Below, piece by piece: positions 19,114 through 28,328 of a DNA stretch of 64,000 bases. The notes under the pieces were generated by a model, which was given only the letters and a program-made list of their open reading frames with translations, searched no databases and had not been told where the DNA came from. This stretch comes from Lottiidibacillus patelloidae. Lineage in GTDB: Bacteria; Bacillota; Bacilli; Bacillales; SA5d-4. Location of the stretch: positions 62,001 to 126,000 of the forward strand of contig NZ_NPIA01000005.1 in NCBI RefSeq assembly GCF_002262935.1. The letters are read 5' to 3'. Each line of letters starts with the position of its first letter. Within the stretch, counting starts at the first letter, position 1. The translations under genes and the position numbers were made by a program.

Positions 19114-20163
19114 TTATCTTGCTTTAAGTAATAAATAAATAAAATAAGGCGCACCTATAGCGGCTGTAAATACGCCAGCTGGAATTTCGAGAGGTGAAAA
19201 AGCAATTCTTCCTATTAAGTCAGAAATCATTACTAAAATAGCACCAATAATTGCTGCTACTGGTAATAACACTTCATAGGAAGAACCAACAATTCTTCGA
19301 GCAATATGTGGAGCCATTAATCCAACAAACCCAATTCCACCTGCAAATGCCACTGAGCCACCAATTAGTCCTGTACTTAATAAAAGAAGAATAAACCGTT
19401 GTTTTTGAACGTTACCTCCTACACCAGTTGCAATTTCTTTGCCAAGCTCTTGGACGTTTAATTGTCTGGATAGCCCCCAGGTAATAAATAATAAAATAAG
19501 AATCCACGGAGTTAAAATGAAAACATTACTCCAATTAGAGCCATGAACCGTCCCAGTAATCCATATATTAGCATCTCCGGCACGATAAATTGGGCCTAAA
19601 ATCATAAAAAGTGTAGTAAGAGATTGTGTTAACGCAGAAATTCCAATTCCAATTAAAATTAGGCGAAGCGGCGATATTCCATTTTTCCATGAAAGCGTAT
19701 AAACAACGATTGCAATGACAGAAGCACCTAAAAAAGCCGCGACAGGAAGCCAATTAATACTTACAGTAAGAGAGCCGTTTGTATCGCTAAAAAAAGCTAA
19801 AAATGAAACAACAAAAACACTTGCGCCACCTGTTATTCCAATAATATCAGGTGAAGCTAAAGGATTTCTAACGAGGCCTTGTAAAATACTACCTGCAACA
19901 GCAAGCCCAATACCGACCAGTAATGCAATAATAATTCTCGGCAATCGAAAGTCGAGCACTACTAATCTTTCGAGCCTCTCTCCACCTCCGAATAGAACAG
20001 AGATAACCGTTAAAGGATCAATTTTTAAGTCTCCTAAACCAGCACTTATAATGAATGTAATGAACATAATAAACATTAATAAAATAAGCTTTGTAATTGC
20101 CTTTTGGTCAATAAGATATGATATCGTACCATTTAAAAGTCGAATGTTTTTAAGTGAGTTCAT
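19114..20163 (-). CDS. FecCD-family siderophore permease, second subunit
   Basis: 349-aa membrane protein with about nine to ten hydrophobic segments. FecCD landmarks: LDFRLPRIIIALLVGIGLAV, GSILQGLVRNPLASPDIIG, FVGLMAPHIARRIVGSSY and the C-terminal PAGVFTAAIGAPYFIYLL. Pairs with the permease at 20160-21164 (four-base overlap) to form the channel. Confidence 0.93.
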   Translation of the reverse strand: MNSLKNIRLLNGTISYLIDQKAITKLILLMFIMFITFIISAGLGDLKIDPLTVISVLFGGGERLERLVVLDFRLPRIIIALLVGIGLAVAGSILQGLVRNPLASPDIIGITGGASVFVVSFLAFFSDTNGSLTVSINWLPVAAFLGASVIAIVVYTLSWKNGISPLRLILIGIGISALTQSLTTLFMILGPIYRAGDANIWITGTVHGSNWSNVFILTPWILILLFITWGLSRQLNVQELGKEIATGVGGNVQKQRFILLLLSTGLIGGSVAFAGGIGFVGLMAPHIARRIVGSSYEVLLPVAAIIGAILVMISDLIGRIAFSPLEIPAGVFTAAIGAPYFIYLLLKAR

Positions 20164-21164
20164 TGGCCGTTAAACCCCCTTCTAGCGATAAAAATGAAAA
20201 AAGGTGTTCCTATAATTGCTGTCATTACACCGACAGGTACTTCCTGAGGAAAAATAATAAACCTTGCACCAATGTCAGCACTTAGTAGGAGAATAGCACC
20301 AAGAACTGCTGAAAAGGGAACTAGCCAACGGTGGTCAATACCAATAAACTTCTTAGCAACATGAGGTATTACAATGCCGATGAAGCCTATTGGTCCAGCA
20401 ATAGCTACTGCACTTCCAGCTAATAAAATTACGACAATTGCCATTACTATTTTTATTCTTCCAAGCTTTAACCCTAATCCTTTCGCAACATCTTCTCCCA
20501 TTGCTAAAACGTTAAGCTTAGGTGAAATAATAAGAGCTAGTAGTCCGCCAATGATTAAATATGGAAGTACAGATAAAAGCAATTCTAGCTTTCTTCCTTG
20601 TACAGAACCAGCAAGCCAAAACAATACCTGCTCTAATGCAACTTCATTTAAGACTAATAAGCCTTGTGTAAATGAACCGAACATTGCAGTAATTGCTGCT
20701 CCTGCTAACGTTATTTTCAAAGGTGTTAGGCCATCTCGCCCAAATGAGCTTATTGCATAGACAGAAAGGGATGCGACAGCTGCACCTAAAAATGATATCC
20801 ATGCAAATGCTTGAAGATTACCTACTTGAAAAATTGTCACAGCAACAACAATAAAAAATCCTGCCCCGGCGTTTACGCCAAAGATTCCGGGAGATGCTAG
20901 TGGATTTTTTGTTAACGTTTGCATAAAGACACCAGAAACAGCTAGGGATGCACCAACTGAGGCAGCAATTAGCGCACGCGGCACTCTCACTGTTTGAATA
21001 ATTAAATGTTCATTAGATGTATTAAAATAAATAAACGAATGTATGATGTCAATTAAAGAAATATTTGCATAGCCTAATCCAACACTAAGCCCAATTAAGC
21101 TGAGCATAAATAAAAAACTAAAAGATAATCCGATAAGTTTCTGATAGTTGCTTTTTAAAATCAT
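20160..21164 (-). CDS. FecCD-family siderophore permease, first subunit
   Basis: 334-aa polytopic membrane protein. Landmarks: RVPRALIAASVGASLAVSG, QTLTKNPLASPGIFGVNAGA, GFIGIVIPHVAKKFIGIDHR and PVGVMTAIIGTPFFIFIAR. First gene of the minus-strand operon (permease, permease, ATPase, reductase), reading away from the Fur-box region. The exact siderophore is not predictable. Confidence 0.93.
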   Translation of the reverse strand: MILKSNYQKLIGLSFSFLFMLSLIGLSVGLGYANISLIDIIHSFIYFNTSNEHLIIQTVRVPRALIAASVGASLAVSGVFMQTLTKNPLASPGIFGVNAGAGFFIVVAVTIFQVGNLQAFAWISFLGAAVASLSVYAISSFGRDGLTPLKITLAGAAITAMFGSFTQGLLVLNEVALEQVLFWLAGSVQGRKLELLLSVLPYLIIGGLLALIISPKLNVLAMGEDVAKGLGLKLGRIKIVMAIVVILLAGSAVAIAGPIGFIGIVIPHVAKKFIGIDHRWLVPFSAVLGAILLLSADIGARFIIFPQEVPVGVMTAIIGTPFFIFIARRGFNGQ

Positions 21165-21225
21165 GTAGTTATGTACCTTTCTTTTAAATGCTTTTCGTAA
21201 TTATAATAGCAAATTTAATTGATTT

Positions 21226-21240
21226 TGAAAATCATTATCA
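21226..21240. promoter_or_regulatory. Fur box, permease side
   Basis: TGAAAATCATTATCA matches the Bacillus 7-1-7 Fur operator TGATAATNATTATCA with one mismatch. It lies about 60 bp upstream of the permease operon start, upstream of a TATAAT-like -10 on the minus strand (complement of 21200-21205), so it covers the -35 region. Confidence 0.8.
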
Positions 21241-21248
21241 ATTAGGTG

Positions 21249-21277
21249 TTGACATTTATTTATAAGTTTACTAAGAT
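21249..21277 (+). promoter_or_regulatory. Sigma-A-type promoter of the siderophore-binding lipoprotein gene
   Basis: TTGACA (21249-21254), 17-base spacer, TAAGAT (21272-21277). The second Fur box starts about 11 bases further on, over the expected transcription start. Confidence 0.75.
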
Positions 21278-21288
21278 ATTTGTGTAAT

Positions 21289-21303
21289 TGAAAATGATTA
21301 TCA
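21289..21303. promoter_or_regulatory. Fur box, lipoprotein side
   Basis: TGAAAATGATTATCA, one mismatch to the 7-1-7 Fur consensus, located at the expected start site of the lipoprotein message. With the other box it would give iron repression of both arms. Confidence 0.85.
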
Positions 21304-21331
21304 TTACTAATACATATGGAGGAAAATAAAG

Positions 21332-22270
21332 ATGAAAAAAATAGTTATTGCAATTATTACATTAATGGTATTTGCTCTTACGGCATGTGGGAACGATTCT
21401 ACAACTGAAAGTGTAAACGAAAATAATAGCTATAAGGTAGTTCACGCTATGGGTGAAGCTACTATTGAAGGAACTCCAAAAAGAATTGTCGTTTTAACAA
21501 ATGAAGGTACAGAAGCACTCCTTGCAATGGGAATTACACCTATAGGTGCTGTTCAATCTTGGACTGGTGATCCTTGGTATGACCACATTGCTGAACAAAT
21601 GGAAGGTGTTGAAGTAGTTGGGACGGAAAGTGCGGTTAATGTAGAGGCAATCGTTGCTTTAAAGCCTGACCTAATTATTGGAACAAAGCTTCGTCAAGAA
21701 AAAATATATGAGCAATTAAATGCGATAGCACCAACTGTTTTATCGGAGACATTAAAAGGAGACTGGAAAGAAAACTTTAAGCTTTATGCACAAGCGATCA
21801 ACAAAGTAGAAAAAGGAAATGAAGTTATTGCTGCATATGACGCTAAAGTAGAAACATTGAGCGGGAAGCTAGGGCAAGATATTTTAGCTAAAAAGATCTC
21901 TATGGTTCGCTTTTTAGCTGGAGATGTTAGAATTTATCAAAAAGCGTCTTTCTCTGGAGTAGTTTTAGAGCAACTTGGCTTTGCTCGTCCAGAAAATCAA
22001 AATGTAGATGAGTTTGCTATTCGAGGAGTAACGAAAGAGCGTGTTTCGGAAATGAATGGAGATGTCATCTTTTACTTCACTTACGAATCAGGTGATGGAG
22101 AAGCGACGGCTGTTGAGAATGATTGGTTAAATGATCAATTATTCCAAAACCTTGAAGCAGTAAAAGCAGGAAATGTACAAAAAGTTAGTGATACTACTTG
22201 GAATACTGCAGGTGGAGTTTTAGCAGCAAACTTAATGCTTGATGATATAGAGAATTACTTCTTAAAGTAA
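21332..22270 (+). CDS. Iron-siderophore substrate-binding lipoprotein (FecB-like)
   Basis: 312 aa; lipobox ALTAC (Cys residue 19 or so), then a two-lobed periplasmic-binding-protein type III fold: RIVVLTNEGTEALLAMGITPIG, VGTESAVNVEAIVALKPDLII in the first lobe, and ITKERV-like RGVTKERVSEM plus LEAVKAGNVQKV in the second. Captures ferric siderophore (or ferric citrate) and docks on the permeases encoded divergently. Strong GGAGG before ATG. Fur-regulated by the two boxes upstream. Comparable to B. subtilis YfiY/YfmC, but the ligand is not determined. Confidence 0.92.
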   Translation: MKKIVIAIITLMVFALTACGNDSTTESVNENNSYKVVHAMGEATIEGTPKRIVVLTNEGTEALLAMGITPIGAVQSWTGDPWYDHIAEQMEGVEVVGTESAVNVEAIVALKPDLIIGTKLRQEKIYEQLNAIAPTVLSETLKGDWKENFKLYAQAINKVEKGNEVIAAYDAKVETLSGKLGQDILAKKISMVRFLAGDVRIYQKASFSGVVLEQLGFARPENQNVDEFAIRGVTKERVSEMNGDVIFYFTYESGDGEATAVENDWLNDQLFQNLEAVKAGNVQKVSDTTWNTAGGVLAANLMLDDIENYFLK

Positions 22271-22285
22271 TTCCTATCAAATGAT

Positions 22286-22316
22286 AAAGGATGAGCAGAG
22301 GCTCATCCTTTTGTTT
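22286..22316 (+). terminator. Terminator after the lipoprotein gene
   Basis: Perfect 11-bp stem AAAGGATGAGC / GCTCATCCTTT with AGAG loop, then TTGTTTTG. Confidence 0.85.
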
Positions 22317-22385
22317 TGCATGTTAAAGTTACATGTTTTTGCGAAAGTATCCACCAATTTATCAATGTTAGTACGTAATATGGTC

Positions 22386-22976
22386 TTAATTTATCACTTC
22401 AAATAATGCTTTTACATTTTCATCTTTTGCAATATGTTCAGGGAAAATAAAACCAGACTTATCACGATCAAATTTTATCCCAATATGATCAAAGCAGATG
22501 TCTACAAACTCAGAACAAATATATTCATCATCATCCTTGTGACTAGATAGACCAAGCGCAATTCTTGAGATTATTTTAGTAATTTCATTTTTATCATACT
22601 TTCGATTTAACAAATCGGCTGCTTTCCCAAGCATTTCTCGTAAGTCTTCTTTATTAAATGTAGGGGCATGTAATGTTCGATGACGACCTATATACAGTTT
22701 TCCTGCATATGGTTTTTTACTATTCTCATAGTTGTTCACATATTGCGAGAAAGGAATAATACGCACGCCATCATCCTCGACACTTTCCAAAAGCAGAACT
22801 CGGCTATTCCACTTCACAATAATTCCTACATGACTAATGTTAGAATTTGAAAATTTTCTTATCAGCTTACTAACAATATGTTCGCCACTACAAAATAAAA
22901 TATCCCCAGTTCTTAAATAGTCTCTCGCTTTTAAGTAGGGTATTTTTCTTAAGTTATTAAATTTAGTAGTTCCCAA
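22386..22976 (-). CDS. YiiX/YebB-type permuted papain-like (NlpC/P60 superfamily) hydrolase
   Basis: 196 aa, no signal peptide or membrane segment. LRTGDILFCSGEHIVSKLIR then NISHVGIIVKW gives the catalytic His, and DEYICSEFVDICFDHIGI the catalytic Cys, the circularly permuted order of YiiX-like amidases. Such enzymes act on amide or thioester/lipid substrates; here the target is unknown. Single gene on minus, just upstream of the polysaccharide cluster on plus. TTG start at 22976 with AGGAAG about 12 bases before it; other starts are out of frame. Confidence 0.72.
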   Translation of the reverse strand: MGTTKFNNLRKIPYLKARDYLRTGDILFCSGEHIVSKLIRKFSNSNISHVGIIVKWNSRVLLLESVEDDGVRIIPFSQYVNNYENSKKPYAGKLYIGRHRTLHAPTFNKEDLREMLGKAADLLNRKYDKNEITKIISRIALGLSSHKDDDEYICSEFVDICFDHIGIKFDRDKSGFIFPEHIAKDENVKALFEVIN

Positions 22977-23192
22977 ACAAATTCACTACTTCCTATTATA
23001 TATATATTGTCATTCTATGTGTTTTAAAAATATTTGTTCCGTATAAAGCTAGAATTGTTAGCCCCTTTTAAATAAACAATAAATATTCTATTCGTTCTAT
23101 TTTTATTTAGTTCGCATATTCATAGATATATTACTTTTTGAGAGTTTTTATATTCCTAATAGTAATGAAGTATTTTATGAAAAGGTGAGTAT

Positions 23193-24395
23193 ATGAAAAA
23201 ATCCATTTTATTTCTTGATGCAAATAAGCGTGCAACACTTTCGATAATTAGAGCGATAGGTAAAAAAAAGGAGTATCGCATATATTGTGCGGGAGAAAGA
23301 AGATTAGCTCTCTGTCGACCATCAATTATGACAGATAAATATTTTATATATGAAAATCCCGAAAAAAGCCATTCGTTATTTATTAAGAGCTTAAAAGAAC
23401 TAGTAGAAGAAGTTAACCCAGATTATATCTTTCCATGTAGTGATGCAACGTTATTTTCAATATATAACTCTGACCTTTATGAAGTAATAAAAAGCAAGCT
23501 AATTGCACCTGAAAAAGATGCTTATATGAAATCTTTAGATAAACAATATATGAACGAACTAGCAAAGTCGTGTAACGTTAAAATAATAGAAGAAGCTTCA
23601 ACTTCAAATCTATCTTTCCCAATAGTAATCAAGCCGCGTTTTTCTAGAAACCTACTAAATGATGAAATAGTTTATGGCTTTAGAAAGTTTGTTTATGATG
23701 AGGAATCATTCATAAAAAATTTAAATGTAATAAGAAGTTACGACAAGAGCCCCTTATTACAAAAAAAGATAGAAGGTAGAGGATTTGGAATTTTTGCTGC
23801 TGCAAAAGAAGGGGAAATTTTCGCTAGTTTTGCACATGAACGTGTTAGGGAAGTGCCACTGACTGGTGGAGTGAGTACGTTACGAGCATCTAAACAAGTC
23901 AATCCTTTTTTATTAGAAGCATCAAAAAAAATTATAAAAAAATTAAATTGGACAGGTATTGTTATGGTCGAATTTAAAGGTGTAACAGAAGAAAATGCAT
24001 ATTTTATCGAAGTAAACGGCCGTCCTTGGGGTTCAATGGATTTAGCGGTTTCATCAGGTGTTAATTTTCCCGAAATGATGAATGATTTATTTATTCATAA
24101 CAATAACTTTAATGAGCTTAAAAAAAAGTACAATAAACCATATAACGTAAATTATTACTCAAGATGGATTGTAGGCGAACTAAATTATGTGAGATATATC
24201 GTTAGTAGTCATTTACCAATAAAAACGCGCTTAAAAAAACTTGCTAATGTACTTAAAAAGCCACCGCATGTTTCATATGATACGTTTAAATGGAATGATC
24301 CACTTCCATTTCTATTTGAGTTATCAACAATAATTGTAGACAAACTAACCCATTTAATGAAAAGAAAGAAAATGAAATGGAGTAAGCTGAAATGA
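23193..24395 (+). CDS. ATP-grasp ligase of unknown substrate (1)
   Basis: 400 aa. N-terminal Rossmann-like part (ILFLDANKRATLSIIRAIG; NPDYIFPCSDATLF), then the ATP-grasp fold: FPIVIKPRFSR (ATP-binding Lys), LLQKKIEGRGFGIF, and the metal site MVEFKGVTEENAYFIEVNGR. These look like carbamoyl-phosphate-synthase-type or carboxylate-amine ligases that join a carboxylate to an amine via acyl phosphate. Immediately followed (four-base overlap) by a second ATP-grasp gene. In exopolysaccharide loci such enzymes usually add amino acids to sugars or make peptide-like decorations; that is inference. AAAGGTGAG precedes the ATG. Confidence 0.82.
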   Translation: MKKSILFLDANKRATLSIIRAIGKKKEYRIYCAGERRLALCRPSIMTDKYFIYENPEKSHSLFIKSLKELVEEVNPDYIFPCSDATLFSIYNSDLYEVIKSKLIAPEKDAYMKSLDKQYMNELAKSCNVKIIEEASTSNLSFPIVIKPRFSRNLLNDEIVYGFRKFVYDEESFIKNLNVIRSYDKSPLLQKKIEGRGFGIFAAAKEGEIFASFAHERVREVPLTGGVSTLRASKQVNPFLLEASKKIIKKLNWTGIVMVEFKGVTEENAYFIEVNGRPWGSMDLAVSSGVNFPEMMNDLFIHNNNFNELKKKYNKPYNVNYYSRWIVGELNYVRYIVSSHLPIKTRLKKLANVLKKPPHVSYDTFKWNDPLPFLFELSTIIVDKLTHLMKRKKMKWSKLK

Positions 24396-25597
24396 TTGCA
24401 AAAAGGAAAATAAAAATAATCCGTGAAAAAGGCTATGCTGTTGTTGTTATAGCAGGAAGTTTTGGTGCATTAGCCATTACTCGGGAATTAGGCAAAAGAA
24501 AAATTCCTTGTATTGTTATTGGTGAAGAGTTTGTTCGAAAGTCAAAGTATGCGTTAGTATCATTAAAAGCAACAACGGTTGAAGAAATAAGGGACTACCT
24601 TAAAGAATTACCGGGGATACTAAAAACAAAATTACTTTTATTTACAGATACGGATAGAACCTTACAATTTATATTTTCAAATTGGGAAGAGTTAGCAGAG
24701 CATTATCAGATGCCTTTTTCAAAAGACAACGTTACACTAATTGATAAGGAGAGACTTTCATTATATGCTGCGGAAAATAAAGTCGCTGTTCCGAAGAAAT
24801 TTACGTCAGTCGAAGAAGTTAGAGAATCCGATTTTCCAATAATTATTAAGCCAATTAATCATGATCAACAACAAACAGAAAAAGCTTATATATGCTATGA
24901 CAAAAAAACTGCTATTCAACATGAACAGTTATTTAGAAGACTAAATGTACCCTTTATTATGCAACAATATGTTTCTGGTAATGTTAATCAAATTTATAAT
25001 CTATTATTGTACCGTGGAAAAAGCGGCCAAGTGTTAATAGGGTTTGGTTCGAGAAAATTAAGAAGCTTTCCATTAAATTATGGAACAGGCTCGGCTCAAA
25101 TTACGGAGTATAATGAAGAAATTTCACAACAAAGTATACAGTTGTTAAAAGAGACAAACTATTGTGGCGTAGCTGAGTTTGAATACAAGTATTGTGTGAA
25201 AAGAGATTGCTACTTTCTAATAGAAGTGAATGGTAGATTCCCACTACAATGCGCATTATTATCTAAAGTAAATTCCTCATTTATTGAAAACATATGTATG
25301 GATTTACTAACGGTTTCCATACCTCAAGACGATCCATTTTATGAAAAGAAAAAACAAAAAATTACCTGGCTTTATCTCATTAATGATCTACGTTCAATGA
25401 GGGCTGCAAATATAAAAATAACAAATTGTTTGAGCATATATTTAAACGTATTTCGAACTACAAAAATTCAAGACCCTTTATGGTCAATAAGCGATCCAAT
25501 TCCATCCCTTTATTATTATAAATACTTGATTAAGAAAGTAATAAAGGAAAATGAGGTAAGCCAACATAAGAAAAAAAGAAGTGTTACGATAAATTGA
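24392..25597 (+). CDS. ATP-grasp ligase of unknown substrate (2)
   Basis: 401 aa. N-terminal AVVVIAGSFGALAITRELG, then FPIIIKPINHDQQQ, PFIMQQYVSGNVNQIYNLL, VAEFEYKYC and FLIEVNGRFPLQCALL, the expected order of an ATP-grasp enzyme. It differs clearly from its upstream neighbour, so the pair probably does successive or cooperative ligations rather than being a recent duplication. ATGA overlap shows translational coupling. Substrate not known. Confidence 0.8.
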   Translation: MIAKRKIKIIREKGYAVVVIAGSFGALAITRELGKRKIPCIVIGEEFVRKSKYALVSLKATTVEEIRDYLKELPGILKTKLLLFTDTDRTLQFIFSNWEELAEHYQMPFSKDNVTLIDKERLSLYAAENKVAVPKKFTSVEEVRESDFPIIIKPINHDQQQTEKAYICYDKKTAIQHEQLFRRLNVPFIMQQYVSGNVNQIYNLLLYRGKSGQVLIGFGSRKLRSFPLNYGTGSAQITEYNEEISQQSIQLLKETNYCGVAEFEYKYCVKRDCYFLIEVNGRFPLQCALLSKVNSSFIENICMDLLTVSIPQDDPFYEKKKQKITWLYLINDLRSMRAANIKITNCLSIYLNVFRTTKIQDPLWSISDPIPSLYYYKYLIKKVIKENEVSQHKKKRSVTIN

Positions 25598-25635
25598 AAT
25601 GCGGCCACCCTAATGACAGGGCAAGCCGCATTTTT
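25597..25635. terminator. Terminator after the ATP-grasp pair
   Basis: Stem AAATGCGGC (25597-25605) / GCCGCATTT (25625-25633), with an inner CCCT/AGGG stem, followed by TTTTTT on plus. May also act for the convergent flippase gene. Confidence 0.8.
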
Positions 25636-25649
25636 TCATTTTATATGTT

Positions 25650-26939
25650 CTAATTTTTAAGTGCAATCCATGAGAAAATACCATAAATAATAAATCCTAT
25701 TGAGCCAGCAATACTAACAGCTACTATTGCACCTGTTGCAGATAGCTGAAAGAAATGAGCATAAAAGAGTGCTCCGCAAATTAGAATTACTCGTATTATC
25801 TCTCTAATAAATTGGAGTGCATGTTTTTCCCGAATAACGACAGTTGAACCCACTGGAATAGTTATAAATTGAAAAAAATACATCACAGAAAGTATTGGTA
25901 AGTGTGCGCCGGCGTTTGCCCAAGCAGAGCCAAAAACAATAGGAACTAACCAAGGAGAAAGGATAGAAACGATGAATAAGATTGGAAAAATGATAAGTAC
26001 CAAATTTTTAATCGTCTTAAAAAATAAATCGTTAACTTTGTTAGGTTGTTTATGAATGAGTGAGGAGGCCTCTGCCAAGAAAACACTTCCTATTGAAGAG
26101 CCAATTAGAAATAACGGGGTTCCTAGTATTCGTTGAATGATTAAAAACCAGCCTCCGACACTCGCTCCATAGAAAATTGTTATTAATATTATCGGCAGTT
26201 CTACGGAAAGCTGTTTAATAAACTTGGCTGCAGTTGATAGTAGTGGAAATTTATAATATCTGAAAGCTAATTGCTTCATGGCTTTATAATGTACTTGTTT
26301 GAAGGTTTGCCAGTCTTCCTTCAAGGTAGTTGTTAGCAATTTTCCGCTACCACCTATACGACCGACAAAATCACCGATAAATAATGGCAGGGGACCTTTT
26401 ATCAGAAGTGCTCCGCCAATTTGTGTGAAAACCATACCAATACTTTGATTAATCTTAGTTTTAGAAACAATTAGGTATTTTTTTCTTCGAAGAGCATAAG
26501 TGCTTAAAATGCGATATGCTCCAATTCCGAATAAACTTAACGGAAGTAAATATAGATAGGCACTTAATTCCTTGTTTTTTAAAATAATAGAAATTTCCTC
26601 GTTATATAAAAAGATACTTACTCCAAATAGAAAAGAAATAATAGTTAGGAGAAAGAAGGTTAGTGCAACAATGTTTGCTCCCTCAAAATCATCTCTCGGT
26701 AATGTAATTGCATTTTCATACTGTAAAGAACTAATGGTGGCTAAAATTGCTAGAAACGACATATAAATTCCTAGTAACCCTAATTCCTCCGGTGTATATA
26801 GTCGAGTAAGAAAAGGTGAAGAAAGCAGGACTAATAATTGCGCTATGCCACTTCCGCTAATTAACAAAAGGACGTTTTTAAAAAAATCTCTTCTCTTAAG
26901 ATAGATTTTTACATTTGCTACTAGTTCATTCATTACCAC
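25650..26939 (-). CDS. Wzx-type polysaccharide flippase
   Basis: 429 aa, about twelve hydrophobic segments, MATE/MOP-like. N-terminal GSGIAQLLVLLSSPFLTRLY and YTPEELGLLGIYMSF are typical of Wzx/PST flippases that move lipid-linked repeat units across the membrane. Only minus-strand member among the plus-strand genes 23193-30317. Start at GTG 26939 or ATG 26933, both near AGGATG. Confidence 0.85.
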   Translation of the reverse strand: MVMNELVANVKIYLKRRDFFKNVLLLISGSGIAQLLVLLSSPFLTRLYTPEELGLLGIYMSFLAILATISSLQYENAITLPRDDFEGANIVALTFFLLTIISFLFGVSIFLYNEEISIILKNKELSAYLYLLPLSLFGIGAYRILSTYALRRKKYLIVSKTKINQSIGMVFTQIGGALLIKGPLPLFIGDFVGRIGGSGKLLTTTLKEDWQTFKQVHYKAMKQLAFRYYKFPLLSTAAKFIKQLSVELPIILITIFYGASVGGWFLIIQRILGTPLFLIGSSIGSVFLAEASSLIHKQPNKVNDLFFKTIKNLVLIIFPILFIVSILSPWLVPIVFGSAWANAGAHLPILSVMYFFQFITIPVGSTVVIREKHALQFIREIIRVILICGALFYAHFFQLSATGAIVAVSIAGSIGFIIYGIFSWIALKN

Positions 26940-27106
26940 TGCACATCCTAGATACTATGATATATCATCATATGTCTATGAAATCGGAATTAGTACAAGC
27001 TAATTTGCTATATTTTTCTTCGAGATAACCGCATATTAGCTAGACTTACTTAATATAGTTTAGTAATAAGTAAAACTTGTGGATATTAGAAGGGATACTA
27101 GATTAT

Positions 27107-28327
27107 ATGAATTTAGCTAATATATTTGAATCTAAGTTAGGAAAACTATATCTGCTTTTGATTTGGTTAACGTTTGCTTTAAGTGGCTGGGTCACCATTG
27201 AGCCTGCACCTGTTGATCTTTTAGTCACCTTAGCATTTGTCATAGCATTATTTTCATCCTATTTATCATTTCATTCACATGTAGCGTTTCCACTTACTTT
27301 TATATGGATTTTCATCCTTCAAAATATAGGTGCAATGTATTTTATGAGAAATCATATAACTGGATTTTCCTATTTTTTTATTACTCTTTATCTCATAATT
27401 CTCTGGGTGATGATTGTCGGGCTAATCTCAAGATTTGGTAAAAAAATGACGAAATTAATTATTAGTGGGTATACAACCGCAGCAATTATATCTGCTTTAT
27501 TAGGGATTATGGCGTATTTTAACTTGCTACCAAATGCAGAGACTTTTATGTACTTAGGCAGAATAAAAAGCTTATTTAAAGACCCTAATGTTTTTGGACC
27601 TTTTCTTATTCCGATTGTCTTATTTGCGATTAATTATTTCGAAGAAGCGACTACAAGAAAAAAGAAACTATTCTGGGTTTCTACAATTACACTATTAACC
27701 ATTGCTGTATTTTTAAGTTTTTCACGAGCTGCTTGGATTAACTATGTTATATCACTAGGGACTTTCTTTTTCTTTTGGATTCTTTTTAGTACGAAAAAAA
27801 GAAGTTTAGTAAAACGAATGAGCTTACTATCAATCCTCTTTATCTTATTTGCCGCTATGTTATTTACATTATTTAACAACGAATCAATTAATAGTATGTT
27901 CAATACGCGCTTTGGATTGCAGAAATATGATACAAATCGGTTCGCTACGCAACTCACTGTCTTAAATTCTCTTGAAACATTTCCATTAGGAAAAGGACCG
28001 GGACAATCAGATAGCATTTCAGATTACTCTCCACATAGCTTATATGTTCGAGTGTTAGGTGAATATGGGTATTTAGGATTTTTCTCAATTATTTCCTTCA
28101 TCATATTAACTTTACTTCGAGCTGTATATGCTGCATATAAAACAAAAGCAACACTTTATATTGTATGCACAGCAGCAATAATAGGTCTTTTAGTTAATAG
28201 TTTTGTTATTGATACTTTGCATTGGCGGCATTTTTGGCTATTACTAGCAATTCCTTGGGTGTACAAAAGTGATAGTAATAAAACAGCTTCATCTGCTAAG
28301 AAGAAAAATATGAGAGGAGAGTTGTAA
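27107..28327 (+). CDS. O-antigen ligase/polymerase-like membrane protein (Wzy/WaaL family) 1
   Basis: 406 aa from ATG 27107 (AGAAGGGA upstream; an in-frame TTG at 27077 has no ribosome site). About eleven membrane segments. FKDPNVFGPFLIPIVL and LSFSRAAWINYVISL are the two most typical blocks of the family, and a large loop near residue 260-310 (RFGLQKYDTNRFATQL, LGKGPGQSD) matches the usual catalytic loop. Probably polymerises or ligates the polysaccharide repeat unit. Followed after two bases by GT4. Confidence 0.82.
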   Translation: MNLANIFESKLGKLYLLLIWLTFALSGWVTIEPAPVDLLVTLAFVIALFSSYLSFHSHVAFPLTFIWIFILQNIGAMYFMRNHITGFSYFFITLYLIILWVMIVGLISRFGKKMTKLIISGYTTAAIISALLGIMAYFNLLPNAETFMYLGRIKSLFKDPNVFGPFLIPIVLFAINYFEEATTRKKKLFWVSTITLLTIAVFLSFSRAAWINYVISLGTFFFFWILFSTKKRSLVKRMSLLSILFILFAAMLFTLFNNESINSMFNTRFGLQKYDTNRFATQLTVLNSLETFPLGKGPGQSDSISDYSPHSLYVRVLGEYGYLGFFSIISFIILTLLRAVYAAYKTKATLYIVCTAAIIGLLVNSFVIDTLHWRHFWLLLAIPWVYKSDSNKTASSAKKKNMRGEL

Positions 28328-28328
28328 C

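Noticed and set aside
27742-28017. Minus-strand frame inside the polymerase gene at 27107
   Set aside because: Antisense shadow with no independent signals.
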